A stretch of 64,000 nt of DNA from Megaustenia siamemsis. Its lineage: Eukaryota > Mollusca > Gastropoda > Stylommatophora > Ariophantidae. Positions 11,168 to 20,925 of the stretch are shown piece after piece (within the stretch, counting starts at the first letter, position 1; each line of letters starts with the position of its first letter). The position numbers and the translations under genes are program-made. A model generated the notes under the pieces. It did no database searches. It was not told where the DNA came from and saw nothing but the letters and a program-made list of their open reading frames with translations. The stretch lies in contig JAVIAB010000124.1 in NCBI GenBank assembly GCA_032433765.1, positions 78,296,465 to 78,360,464 of the forward strand, in the 5' to 3' direction.

Positions 11168-11578
11168 TGTATGACTTGTCACCATGTTCTCCGAACTGAT
11201 ACGGTCCTCATCCCTAATGGTCCTTTTCAGATCAGTGAAGGATTCACTTGTACATAGCGCAACGTCATCTATGCCATCATATGTAAACGGTGTAAGATTA
11301 CCTACACTGGCGAACCAGGTATCCGCTTAAGGATGGATGCCGTGGACATATGTACGACATCGCACGAGATGCAGGTACCACAGTAGCGTCCCACTTCAAC
11401 TCTCAGGACCATAAGGGTAATGTGGAAATCCAAGTAATTAGCTTGGTGTCTTAGTCTCCTGATAGGCATAGCCGACTCACCTTAGAGAATCGTCTGATCG
11501 CCTGCATGGGTTGCCTCACCACACGAGGGATTAATGTATCACTTTCTCAGGGGGAACCAATTACCCGTCTCTCCCCCA
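11168..11578 (+). pseudogene. Penelope-like element: Cys motif and GIY-YIG endonuclease relic
   Basis: Penelope-like retroelements carry a reverse transcriptase followed by a GIY-YIG nuclease. Here a plus-strand frame reads 'CMTCHHV', then 'NGPFQISEGFTCT', a stop, 'RNVIYAIICKRC' and 'ITYTGEPGIRLR', which is the GIY-YIG core. After a one-base frameshift near 11,328 it continues 'HMYDIARDAGTTVASHFNSQ', 'DHKGNVEIQVISLVS', a stop, and 'RLTLENRLIACMG' to 'TTRGINV'. These blocks follow the order of Penelope-type C-termini. Two stops and one frameshift show it is dead. No reverse transcriptase is preserved upstream, where the transposase relic lies. The assignment rests on motif order seen by eye. 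Confidence 0.75.
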
Positions 11579-12640
11579 CCTTTTTTCCGCCTTCCACCTT
11601 ATACTCCCGCCTTCCCCCTTCCATTTTCTCATGCTTTGGCCTTTTGCACTTTGACATGATTTCCCTAGCACACTTATGATCCACACACTATATATGTACG
11701 TTGGCATTCACCTATAAGAATTATTATCCCTCTTTACCGACTAGCATTTATAATCCTTATCAGTACTAATTCTACCGTATTCTTTTTTGCCATGGGTATT
11801 TCAGTATTATTTTACTTACTCTTTACTATTTCCTCCTATCTGTCATTTAAATACATGTACTTCTTTCGTACACGCTACCATGCCATCCTTCTACTTAGAT
11901 TGTACCCCTTATGACCATCTAGTCTTCTATAATCCTTATTACGCATGATGATGCCCATAGTGCAGCCACGTTCCTCGGTTTGTTCACACCTTTGTCATTC
12001 CTAGTGGACTGACACGCCGTGTTCTACAGTTCCTTATCTAGCTAATACCTACCTTTTCTCATCCATATCATAGCTTCGTCATTCACACCCTCGGTTAGCA
12101 TATTTTTCCCTTCCTCCCCTTTATTTCCGCACCGTGGTGCGGTTCTCCCCTTACATTCTCTTTATATCTGACACCCGGTCGTGTGCAGATAGGATTTTCA
12201 GACTTCTAGTTAAGCGTTTTGACATTTAATTTAATTCCTAATTTTAATTAATCGATTTTTCCTGTAATACAGTACTTTGTCTTCTCTGTTCAGTTCACTT
12301 CCTATTCTACATCCATTAGTTTTGGTCAATCCAGAAGATGTAGTTCAGACAGATATTCTTCATTTCGTTGTCCGTTTCTGTGTTGGTATTTTGTGAAAAA
12401 GGCCGCATATATGCCGAAACGTCATGATTTTGTTTTGTTTCTCTTTTGTAAAGCTGCCACCATACTTTGTAGGAGTGCACGTTACACCTCACCACTTGTT
12501 CCTTGCTCTACCGCAGCACTGCAATTATTTGCCTGTTCCCTCTTTGGTCGAAAATATTTATTCTTAATAGTTGGTGATATCAAGCTGTTAGAAATAAACT
12601 ACACTGAACGTTCATTGCTGCCAAACGGTTGTTGAACAGA
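11579..12640 (+). other. Pyrimidine-rich 3' region of the Penelope-like relic
   Basis: This non-coding stretch is rich in C and T. At 12,396-12,430 it contains 'GAAAAAGGCCGCATATATG' followed by 'CCGAAACGTCATG'. The arrangement 'gaaGGCC...GGCCGAAACGT' is often seen near the 3' ends of Penelope-like elements, so the relic probably extends to here. The open frame at 12,393-12,635 has no recognisable domain and I do not call it a gene. Confidence 0.45.
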
Positions 12641-12844
12641 GGGCCCCCTGACACGACTCCATTCTTTCATCTCTCTCTCTTACTCTTGTCTTTTTCTTTT
12701 AAACACATAAACACGTGCTACGCCTGGTAAAAAAAAGATGTCAGAAACGTAGAAAATCGATTATGTTGTTTTTATTTTGGACCTATTTTGCCAACACCAG
12801 TTAGCTTCGTAATTCCCTCATGTCTCCTCGCTCATTTTATAGAT

Positions 12845-12865
12845 AGGAGAGAGAGAGTGAGAGAG

Positions 12866-12899
<34 letters not shown>

Positions 12900-12923
12900 G
12901 ATAAGCGCTTCCAAATGCAGAAG

Positions 12924-12968
<45 letters not shown>

Positions 12969-12980
12969 CATATACATATA
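12845..12980. repeat. Microsatellite cluster (GA)n, (AC)n, (AT)n, (ACATAT)n
   Basis: A GA/GATA run at 12,845-12,900 is followed after 22 bases by AC, then AT, then ACATAT words up to 12,980. Confidence 0.93.
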
Positions 12981-12982
12981 TG

Positions 12983-13150
12983 GGGATAATATTACGTTAT
13001 CTAGAGTGTGTCAATTACAATACACATCGTTCTTATAATTAAAAAAAAATGAGAGTTATAGAGCGATGAGAAAATCATGAGTGTGGATATATAAAAATAA
13101 GAGAATAACATTCTATGAGCGAGAATGAAGGTGATGGCGAGATACATCAC
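12983..13150. repeat. Interspersed repeat, copy 1 of 2
   Basis: Shares an ordered set of blocks with 14,209-14,370: 'GGGATAAT', 'GAGTGTGTCAAT', 'ACACATC.TTCTT', 'GAGCGA.GAGAAAATC' and 'GGAGAA/AGAGAA'. Both are on the same strand and about 1.2 kb apart. The family is unknown; no coding capacity is seen. Confidence 0.65.
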
Positions 13151-13699
13151 ATCCAAAGAACAGATATAAGCAAGAAATGAAAAACAAAATGTTTGAGTGA
13201 GTGTGTGTATATATGTGTATCGATTTATTTCATGCCTAAGATACTCCATGTCATTCACACATTTTCAAGAACTGGAAGAAGACACGAAGTTTTGGGAGAA
13301 GTTTCCAGGGCTGAGAATGGAAATAAGGGAAGTGTTTTAAGGTAAAATGTAGTTCATGAATATGTTACATGGTTACAAGTGTGTGTATGTGAGCTGCTTG
13401 GAACAAAACTTAGCAGTCTGAAAGAACACAAACGGCACTGAAGATAAAGGGTTAAGCTCGTGTATTTGTATAACTCGCAAGCAGGTCTGAGGAGATCTTG
13501 CGTGGCATCTTATTAGATAAATGGGGAGTGTCATTACAACACATGCGTGCAATACGCGCAAATACATCTCACCTCACCTCACCCAGGAGCGCAGCGTGAA
13601 TTGTCAGCGTCCTGGGTAAGACAAGTATGTGGGTTGTCATCGCCCGAGGTAAGTATTGCGCCCCATAACCTGCTATTAAAATACATATTCTTACTAGTT

Positions 13700-13789
13700 T
13701 ATTTTTTTCTGCCAAATTTTGGGCCCCTAAGAATTTTGAGAGTGGGCAACCCCCTAATCAATTTTCACACCCCCCACGCTACGCCACTG
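13700..13789 (-). mobile_element. Possible DNA-transposon terminal repeat
   Basis: On the minus strand, starting at 13,789, the sequence begins CAGTGGCGTAGCGTGGGGGG and continues with C/G-rich and A/T-rich blocks. A 'CAGTGGCGTAGC' start is common at the ends of hAT-type elements. I did not find the partner end or a target duplication, so this is only a candidate. Confidence 0.35.
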
Positions 13790-14208
13790 ACTGACCTCAC
13801 GTATCACATGGCCCGGATGAATCGTTCAGGAACGATGCTTACTACTTTCTTATAGTTTAATTTCTGCCTACTGCTAATACAAGTGATTTTGTGAAGTTAA
13901 AAGCATCCATTGCTTGATGTTGTTTAAATTCTTAGCACTGTGTCTTATAACCTTTAATTAGTTTCTTTTCTCTCCCCCTCCCACACCCACTATTTTCTAC
14001 TGGCCCTTGTTATAGGGTTTCCTCACAACTTCTCGTATAAATACATTTATTTATTTATTTATTTTTTTTTTTTTGGGGGGGGGGGGGTATTCTTTGCTGG
14101 AGTTCTACGTGTCTTCAGTAATTGGAAAGCGGCTCTTCCCTTTTATTTTGATCTCATCCTCCTCACCCTCATCAACAGGCAGACCAACTAAAAAAATAAA
14201 TGCAATCA

Positions 14209-14370
14209 GGGATAATGTGCTATATGGAGTGTGTCAATCACAACACACATCATTCTTGTAATGAACACAATGGGAGCTGTGGAGCGAGGAGAAAATCGTG
14301 ATTGCTGTTGTGTATAAATAGGAGAACGGCACTTAGAATAATACCAAGATGAGATTATGAGATACACAGG
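14209..14370. repeat. Interspersed repeat, copy 2 of 2
   Basis: Partner of 12,983-13,150, same orientation, diverged by substitutions and small indels. A tract of about 13 G at 14,075-14,087 lies upstream. Confidence 0.65.
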
Positions 14371-14696
14371 AAGAAGCGTGTGCGATGTTTTTTATGAGGA
14401 GTGTGTGGGGTAATGGTAGGAAAGAAGTCGTTAAAACATTCGAGGAGAGGAGTTTAATGTAATGGTCGATAATGAAGCGGAGCAGGGTATGATACAAGGA
14501 TAGAAGTAAAGGGTAATACCAATAAGGGATTATGGGGTAATGTTACCAAGGAAAGGGTGTGTATGATACAACTGAGGAGGGAAAAAATAAGTTAATGCAA
14601 TGAATGAAGTTAAGGAGGAGTGAGAAGCATGGACGTATTGAATAGAGGTTATACTCAGAAATCTCAAAAGTTACACCCCTGTTTAAATGACAATTC

Positions 14697-15735
14697 ATCA
14701 TCATCATGTGCTATACCGGTTGGCGTAGGTGATCATGTCATTCCACAATCTTCTATGGTTTATGGAAGGCCCCAGTATCACTGCAAACGAATTAAAATCC
14801 ATAAATGTTAATCTTCTATCCACCGCGCATCGTATCAAATCTGTTGTTGACTGTTTACCATGCCATAACACCAAGTTATCTAGTATGTTGTTTCTTTATC
14901 GTCCGCGATCTCTCTTTCCCTGTATTTTATAGTTGTAGCCAAGTAATCCAACTTTCCTCTTCTCATGATGTGCCCGAAAAATGTTGATTGTTTTTTTTTT
15001 CTGATATTTTTTAGGAGCTCTCTTTTTGTGTTGGCCTCTTTGAGAATTTCCTCATTGGTCTTTTTAGATGCCCAGGGAACTTTCAACATTCTTCTGAGAA
15101 ATCCCATATCTGTGGCCTCTAATCGTCTTTTCATTTATTAGTTTACTGCCCACGATTCGCTTTCATAGAACAGAATTGTCTCTATATAGTACCGATGAAC
15201 TCTCTTTCTCACTTTTACTGACATATATGTGTTGTACAAGACGTTTTTCATCTTCTGAAATGCGTTTTTTTGGCCTGAGGTATTCTGCTTTTTTATTTCT
15301 GTGGTGCATCTTCCATCTGATGTTATTATTGTGCCCAGGTATTTGATGCGTTGCACTTATTTCAGATTTGTCCAGTTTATGTGTTTACACTGCATGCTGG
15401 TGATGATTGTTTCTTCGATTTGACCATTACTTCTGTTTTCTTACTATTCAGACTGAGACCTTTCTTATTGCTTTCTTTTACTATTGTGTCTATCATTTCT
15501 TATAGTTTATTCTCTGTCTCTGCTTAGAGACTGTATCATCCGCATATAGCAAATTGTTTATGTTGTGTCCGTTGACTTTAATTCCGTTTATATCTACTAT
15601 TGATCTCATAATATTTTCGCTGTAAAGTGAAAACAAATCCGGCAACAGAACACAGCCTTGTCTGACTCCTTGTTTTATATACTGGAACGGACATATTTGA
15701 TTGCGAATTTTTATAGCTGCTGTTAAATATGCCAA
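14697..15735 (-). mobile_element. RTE-like LINE fragment: reverse transcriptase core to 3' end
   Basis: On the minus strand, 15,735-15,493 encodes 'IKQGVRQGCVLLPDLFSLYS' and 'NINNLLYADDTV', the finger and catalytic (YADD) blocks of a reverse transcriptase. 15,356-15,138 gives 'IKYLGTIITSDGRCTTEIK', and 15,134-14,880 gives 'RRLEATDMGFLRRML' and 'FFGHIMRRGKL', the usual C-terminal blocks of RTE-type LINEs. The end carries a short GATGATGATGA tail at 14,697-14,707. The frame is broken at several points and the 5' half (endonuclease) is absent. It matches the family of 53,848-55,018 and 29,463-29,910. Confidence 0.85.
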
Positions 15736-17501
15736 TTAATAAATAGTATAAATGCAAACACCAGGATTACTATGTAAACTTTGAAACGGTCAAATTTCAT
15801 GTACTTTAACTTATAAATCATATTCTAAAGCTCTTCTACAGATAAAGTAAACTTTTAGTCTATGACAGTTTATGTTTGTTTTTATTATAGAAAAATAAAA
15901 CTTGATTTGTACTTTGGTTAAAATTACAATAAAGCAGGCCATCAATCAAATTTGCTTTAAGCGGATTGACAGCCCTTACAGTTCAAATTTTCAGACATCT
16001 CATTGGTACACGGAGTATATCATCTGTTTCGAGAGTTGACAGCAATTTCTCTTGAGGCCAAATCTTGCAGCAAGAACTACATACTCTCATTTATTTTATT
16101 AATAAAGTATTATTATTATTATTATTAAACAATAATTTGTGTTTACATTTCCAAGTACATTTTCCTATTTTCACCGTGTGTACGCATATATTGAGTGTTA
16201 CAAGTGGCTCCGTTTTACTCTACGGACACAAGAGCTGAGTGAACAACTAGTAACTAGTACACGTACTCGTAGCCTGTAAAACCTTCACAAACTTCTTCAA
16301 GAGATCGAACAAGTATGGACTAGCTGAAGTGTACTGACTTTCTCCCTATCTTTTTCCTTTTCTCTAATTAATACACAATGTTCACATCTTCCATAGTGCT
16401 TAAGACGTGCTGGAAATATGGTGTTAGTGCCCATATTTTTTTCCAGTGGCTACATCTGTATCACATCCATAGCACAGTTTTCAATAATGTCATGTAAAAA
16501 AAAAAAATAATAACCTAACATGTTTTAATTGTTTTTGACGTTGCTTGGGAATATGTGTTGAATTATGTTTGTTTTTTTTAGACATTGGCACCGCTGAGCA
16601 GCAAGAAGCAAATAGGAAACATGCTGCCAGAACAGCCATAAATGTCAAGGATTTTCACAACTGCTTGGACTAAAAACAGTCATATTCGCAGCATAGGCGT
16701 GCTAGGAGGGAGGCAAGATGCAGATCTCTTCGGGTTAGTTAGGAATGAGGAAGAAAGGAGAAGGTGCAGGTGGGGTGGTTTTGCAGTAACAAGGTATTAG
16801 AGATGCTACTATTGATAAAGAAGCTAAACGAAATTGGTCAAGCTCGTAACGAGATTGATACATATTATTTATAACCACAGTGTTCAACTGTGATAGTATG
16901 GGACACATGACTAAACTAGTAATGGCGTAACTATGTTCTTATTAGCACATTTTGTTTTCACTAATCAGCATCGATGGAGACCACACTGTTATCATATTGT
17001 ACTATAATGTGTTCGCTGTTGCATAAAGAAGATGAGCATTGAACTGTCAGCTGTAGAAAAAATAATGGATACGTTGATTGCTGAGTTGTCGAGGAAGATG
17101 ATGTTGCTTGGAGCTGAACTTGCGGAGCGATGATTCTAAATGATGTCTTTAAATTTAAAAAAAAAGTTTATTTCTATCAGTAAAACTATCTCAATCATCA
17201 TGAACAATACAGCAGTGTTTAAGCGAAATTGTAAATGTCTCCTTGAACCATTTTCTTCTGCACACCTTGTGATTTTATTCCCGTTTATAGTTTCACATTA
17301 GATCACATCCTATTTGAGAGTAATTGATATGACATGGTAACACCGCACCCGGTCCGTCTAAGCTGTACTCTTCAAGCATGGCTTGTATGCTTGTCATGCT
17401 GAATTATGAAAGCACACTGTGTTCATATTTTGCTATCTTAGCCTGATAAGTTTTCGCTGGGCATTGGCACTGTAAGTGGTTCAGTTTCCAGACGTTTCAC
17501 A
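15736..17501. other. No recognisable gene
   Basis: AT-rich DNA with an (ATT)n tract near 16,108-16,127. No coding motif recognised on either strand. Confidence 0.4.
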
Positions 17502-17690
17502 ATGTACAAATTTGGTTTGATGATGAGGCATGACGTTTTACAATATACAAATTTGATTTGATGATGAGGCCTGCCGTTTTACAATGTACAAATTTGATTT
17601 GACGATGAAGCCTGACGTTGTACTATGTACACACTTAGTTTGATGATGAGACCTGACGTTGTAAAATATATAAATATGTTTGATGATAAT
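17502..17690. repeat. 41-bp tandem repeat, about 4.5 units
   Basis: Units contain 'TGTACAAATTTGATTTGA' followed by 'TGATGAGGCCTGACGTTTT', with substitutions increasing towards the right. It lies about 320 bp upstream of the EGF/FTP pseudogene. Confidence 0.8.
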
Positions 17691-18012
17691 GATTTACTAT
17701 TTCAAACGTGTTCGAGGTCTCCAAAAATGCACAACTTGCTTCGGCAATCTTACACACAATTCGTCATCAATGTGAACTTCCTGAGAAAAAGTCCTCGCGA
17801 TGCATGTGAACACGCTGGTATTTTTCAAAACGTGATATACCTCAATACAAAGCACCAAGATGGACGCTTGTTTACGTTCGAGCCATGATATAAACAATGT
17901 TGACTTTGCTTGTCTCCAATGGTTTGTCTCATTCTATTAGAGAACATCACGCTATCTGTTATCACAGCGAGTTGGCGGATTTTTAGTAATGCAATCACAG
18001 GTTTGATAGTAA

Positions 18013-19572
18013 ATGTTTGCACACAGTTCGTTAACCATCGCTGTAGATCAAGTCTTTATTCCACTGGCTTCATTCGCGTCCTTGGAAGCTAATGACCTAA
18101 CTTGTGCAGACGGTTGGTTTGGGGCAAATTGTACGTTACAATGTCACTGCTTTAATGACTCAGCTTGTGACAAAACTACAGGGACATGCCCAAACAATGA
18201 CCGTTGTCAGCACGAATATTTCGGACCCCAGTGTCAGTACTTGGATCTCGTGTACAAATACGCCCAAAAATCTGAACCTACTTTCCTGTTTGATAACAAC
18301 GACACCACATGTAATCCGGACACAAATTCTACATCAGTTGAGGCAACTCTCAATCAATCTTTGCCGTTCTCCTGGTTTAGGATTTATGTGAATGACATAT
18401 CCGGACAGTTTCACGGTAAAACTAAATGGTTCTGGATAGTCAGCACGAGATTGATGTCTTTTGCTCTGGGGCTGGTCTGATCAACAAGTTACGGATTGAA
18501 GGGGCGATAGTTGTAAATAGCTGCTACATCTACATTGGCGGGGGTCGGAATGTGGCTCTCAAACAGAACACAAACCAGACCGACACATTTAATGCTCGTT
18601 ATACAGGAGACGGATGTGGACCAGAGGCCGCAGTTAATGGCAAAACAAAGACCAATCTCTATGACAATGACTGCACACACAAAAAATTGAGAAGTGGATC
18701 CAATCCTGTTTACTGGTATCTGAACTTTGGCACGCCCCAGAAGATTCACACCATTCGAATCTATTATCGAGCTAGCACTATGATTCGGGTAAAGAATGCC
18801 ACTCAAAAGGCTTTCTCTGACAGTGGCGGGTTCCAATATAATGATATATCATACCCTAATGTTTCAGTGAACACTACTGTAGTCACCACACAAACGCCAA
18901 TAGCACACATTAATATTGAGTTCTCACCGACCATTTCGCAGGCCGACAGTGCACTGACGGTGTGTGAGGTGCAAACATTTACAGACACTTATTGTCTGGA
19001 CGGGCATTCTGGGTTGTTTTGTGAAGTGTGTAGTGGGTGTAGCAAAGGCTGCAACGTCATCATCGGTACGTGTCACGGCAACTGTTCACATGGGATCTAT
19101 GGACACGACTGCTCCAGTCTTTACTCAGTGTTTGTCCTTTATGTGAGGAAAAATCCGGAAAATACTTACAATGTAAACATCCTGGCTATACCTGCAATGA
19201 CACTTGTCCCGATGGTAATTTTTGGCTACAGTGCGAACAGACGTGTTCTGATGGCTGTGACATCATATGTGACCCGGAAAATGCAGACTGTACGTGCAAG
19301 GAAACATACTACGGGTCAGACTGCACTCTCAAATGTCCGGACAACTGTTTCAACAACACATGTGAACAGTCAACCGGGAACTGTACATGCAAGGGAACGT
19401 TCTACGGGTCAGACTGCACTCTCAAATCTCAGGACAACAGTTTGAACGGAACCTGTGATGAATCGATGATGCCCACGTTAAGAAGAGTCTGCCGACTACA
19501 ACAAACCCAAACATATGGATACCTTTCGCGATCGCTGCTCTTCTACTTCCTCTTCTGCTTCTCTTAAATTGA
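18013..19572 (+). pseudogene. EGF / fucolectin (FTP)-domain membrane protein, frameshifted
   Basis: The encoded protein resembles animal MEGF-like surface proteins. In order it shows an EGF-like repeat ('CADGWFGANCTLQCHC', 'CPNNDRCQHEYFGPQC'), then an FTP/fucolectin-type lectin domain of about 200 residues ('GGGRNVALKQNT', 'YWYLNFGTPQKIHTIRIYYR', 'ALTVCEVQTF'). Several more EGF-like repeats follow ('YCLDGHSGLFCEVC', 'CTCKETYYGSDCTLKC'). The final segment 'IWIPFAIAALLLPLLLLLN' then stop at 19,570-19,572 is a plausible membrane helix with almost no cytoplasmic tail. The frame changes three times: near 18,424, near 19,131 and near 19,465. Apart from those, no stop interrupts about 515 codons, and there is no intron. 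It could be a young pseudogene, a retrocopy, or a gene damaged by assembly indels. The start is uncertain because the first Met at 18,013 is not followed by a clear signal peptide. Confidence 0.75.
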
Positions 19573-20695
19573 GTCATGGCTCAATTCTCAGTGTATATCC
19601 GTGCTAGTCGTAGCTCATATCTTAGTGGGTGTCTGCGATAGCCATGACTGATATCTTAGTGGGTGTATGTGCTGGCCATGGCTCATATCTTAGTGTGTGT
19701 GTGGGCTGGCCATGATTCATATCTTAGTGTGTGTCTGTGCTGGCCATGGTTCATATCTTAGTGTATATCCGTGCTAGACATGGCTCATATCATGGTGGGT
19801 GTCTGTGCTGGCAAGGGTTCGTATATTAGTGTGTTTCTGTGCTGGCCATGGTTCATATCTTAGTGTATTTCCGTGCTAGCCATGGCTCATATCTTGGTGG
19901 GTGTCTGTGCTGGCAAGGGTTCGTATATTAGTGTGTGTCCGTGCTAGCCATGGCTCATACCTTAATGTGTTTCTGTGCTAGACATGGTTCATATCTTGGT
20001 GTGTTTTCGTGAAGCCATGGCTCATATTTTAATGTGTTTCTGTGCTAGCCATGGCTCATATCTTAGTGTGTTTCTGTCCTAGCCATGGCTCATATCTTAG
20101 CTTGTGTGTGCTAGCCATGGCTCATATCTTGGTGTGTGTGATGTTAGTCATATATCATATCTTGGTGTGTCTGTGTTAATCATGTTTCATATCTTTATGT
20201 GTGTCTGTGTTTAGTCATATCTCATATCTTAGTGTGTATCTGTGTTAGTCATGTGTCATATTTTGGTGTGTGCATGTCTGGGTTAGTTATATCTCATATG
20301 TTTGTGTGCATGTTTATGTTAGTCATATCTCATATGTTTGTGTGTGCATGTCTGTGTTTGTCACATCTCATATCCTTGTGTGTGCATGGCTATGTTAGTC
20401 ACATCTCATATCTTTGTGTGTGCATGTCTATGTTAGTCATATATCATATCTGTGTGTGCATGTCTATGTTAGGCATGCGTCATATCTTTGTGTGTACATG
20501 TCTATGTCAGTCACATCTTATATCTTTGTGTGCATGTCTATGTTAGTCATGTGTCATATCTTTGCGTGTATGTCTGTGTTAGTCATATCTCATATCTTGA
20601 TGTGTGTCAGTGTTAGTCATGCCTCGTATCGCTGTGTGCATGTCTGTGTTAGTCACATCTCATATCTTTATGTGTGCATGTCTGTGTTAGTCACC
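19573..20695. repeat. 1.1-kb minisatellite, 34- to 38-bp units
   Basis: Beginning at the stop codon of the EGF/FTP pseudogene, a unit built on 'CATGGCTCATATCTTAGTG' plus 'TGTGTCTGTGCTAGC' repeats about 30 times. The first half uses units near 34 bp ('GCTAGCCATGG'). The second half uses longer units near 38 bp ('GTTAGTCATATCTCATATC' with 'TGTGTGTGCATGTCT'). Open frames such as 20,199-20,546 are only translations of the repeat. Confidence 0.92.
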
Positions 20696-20925
20696 TCTAG
20701 TGACTCGGGCAGATGGTGCTCGTAAACCTGGGAGGGCCGACCATCTAAGGGCAGAATCCCCCTACAGAAAAGACAATCTGCTGCCTTGCAGGAAGATTGG
20801 GGACAATCAAAGGCTAAGGAAAACAAACCTGAATAAAGTTCTGGCTGAAATCGGATGCACTGGGCCACTGGCGCAGAACACAGTGCAACGTTTTAACGGG
20901 TGTTCAATCAGAGTGGATCTCTTCT
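20696..20925 (+). mobile_element. SINE-like element, left part at the LINE 3' junction
   Basis: The start ('AGTGACTCGGGCAGATGG') resembles the start of the inserted element at 22,605-22,992 ('AGTGACTCATAACTGATGG'). Its last 170 bases, from 'GAATCCCCCTACAGAAAAG' to 'CAGAGTGGATCT', recur at 24,537-24,705 on the far side of the LINE. The 3' end of the minus-strand LINE abuts it directly. It holds no protein-coding motif. Confidence 0.6.

Noticed and set aside
9443..11230. Terminal inverted repeat pair CTGAAAAGGACC around the broken transposase
   Set aside because: The right-hand copy falls inside the Penelope-like coding sequence (NGPFQISEG), neither side has a TA flank, and intact relatives have different ends. 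The match is probably chance.
8500..11250. A histone gene linked to the stem-loop
   Set aside because: No H1, H2A, H2B, H3 or H4 sequence is visible on either strand near the hairpin.
13700..13789. Complete hAT element
   Set aside because: Only one candidate end was seen; no partner end, target duplication or transposase.
20199..20725. Two Cys/His/Val-rich open frames of about 100 codons
   Set aside because: They are translations of the 34- to 38-bp minisatellite.
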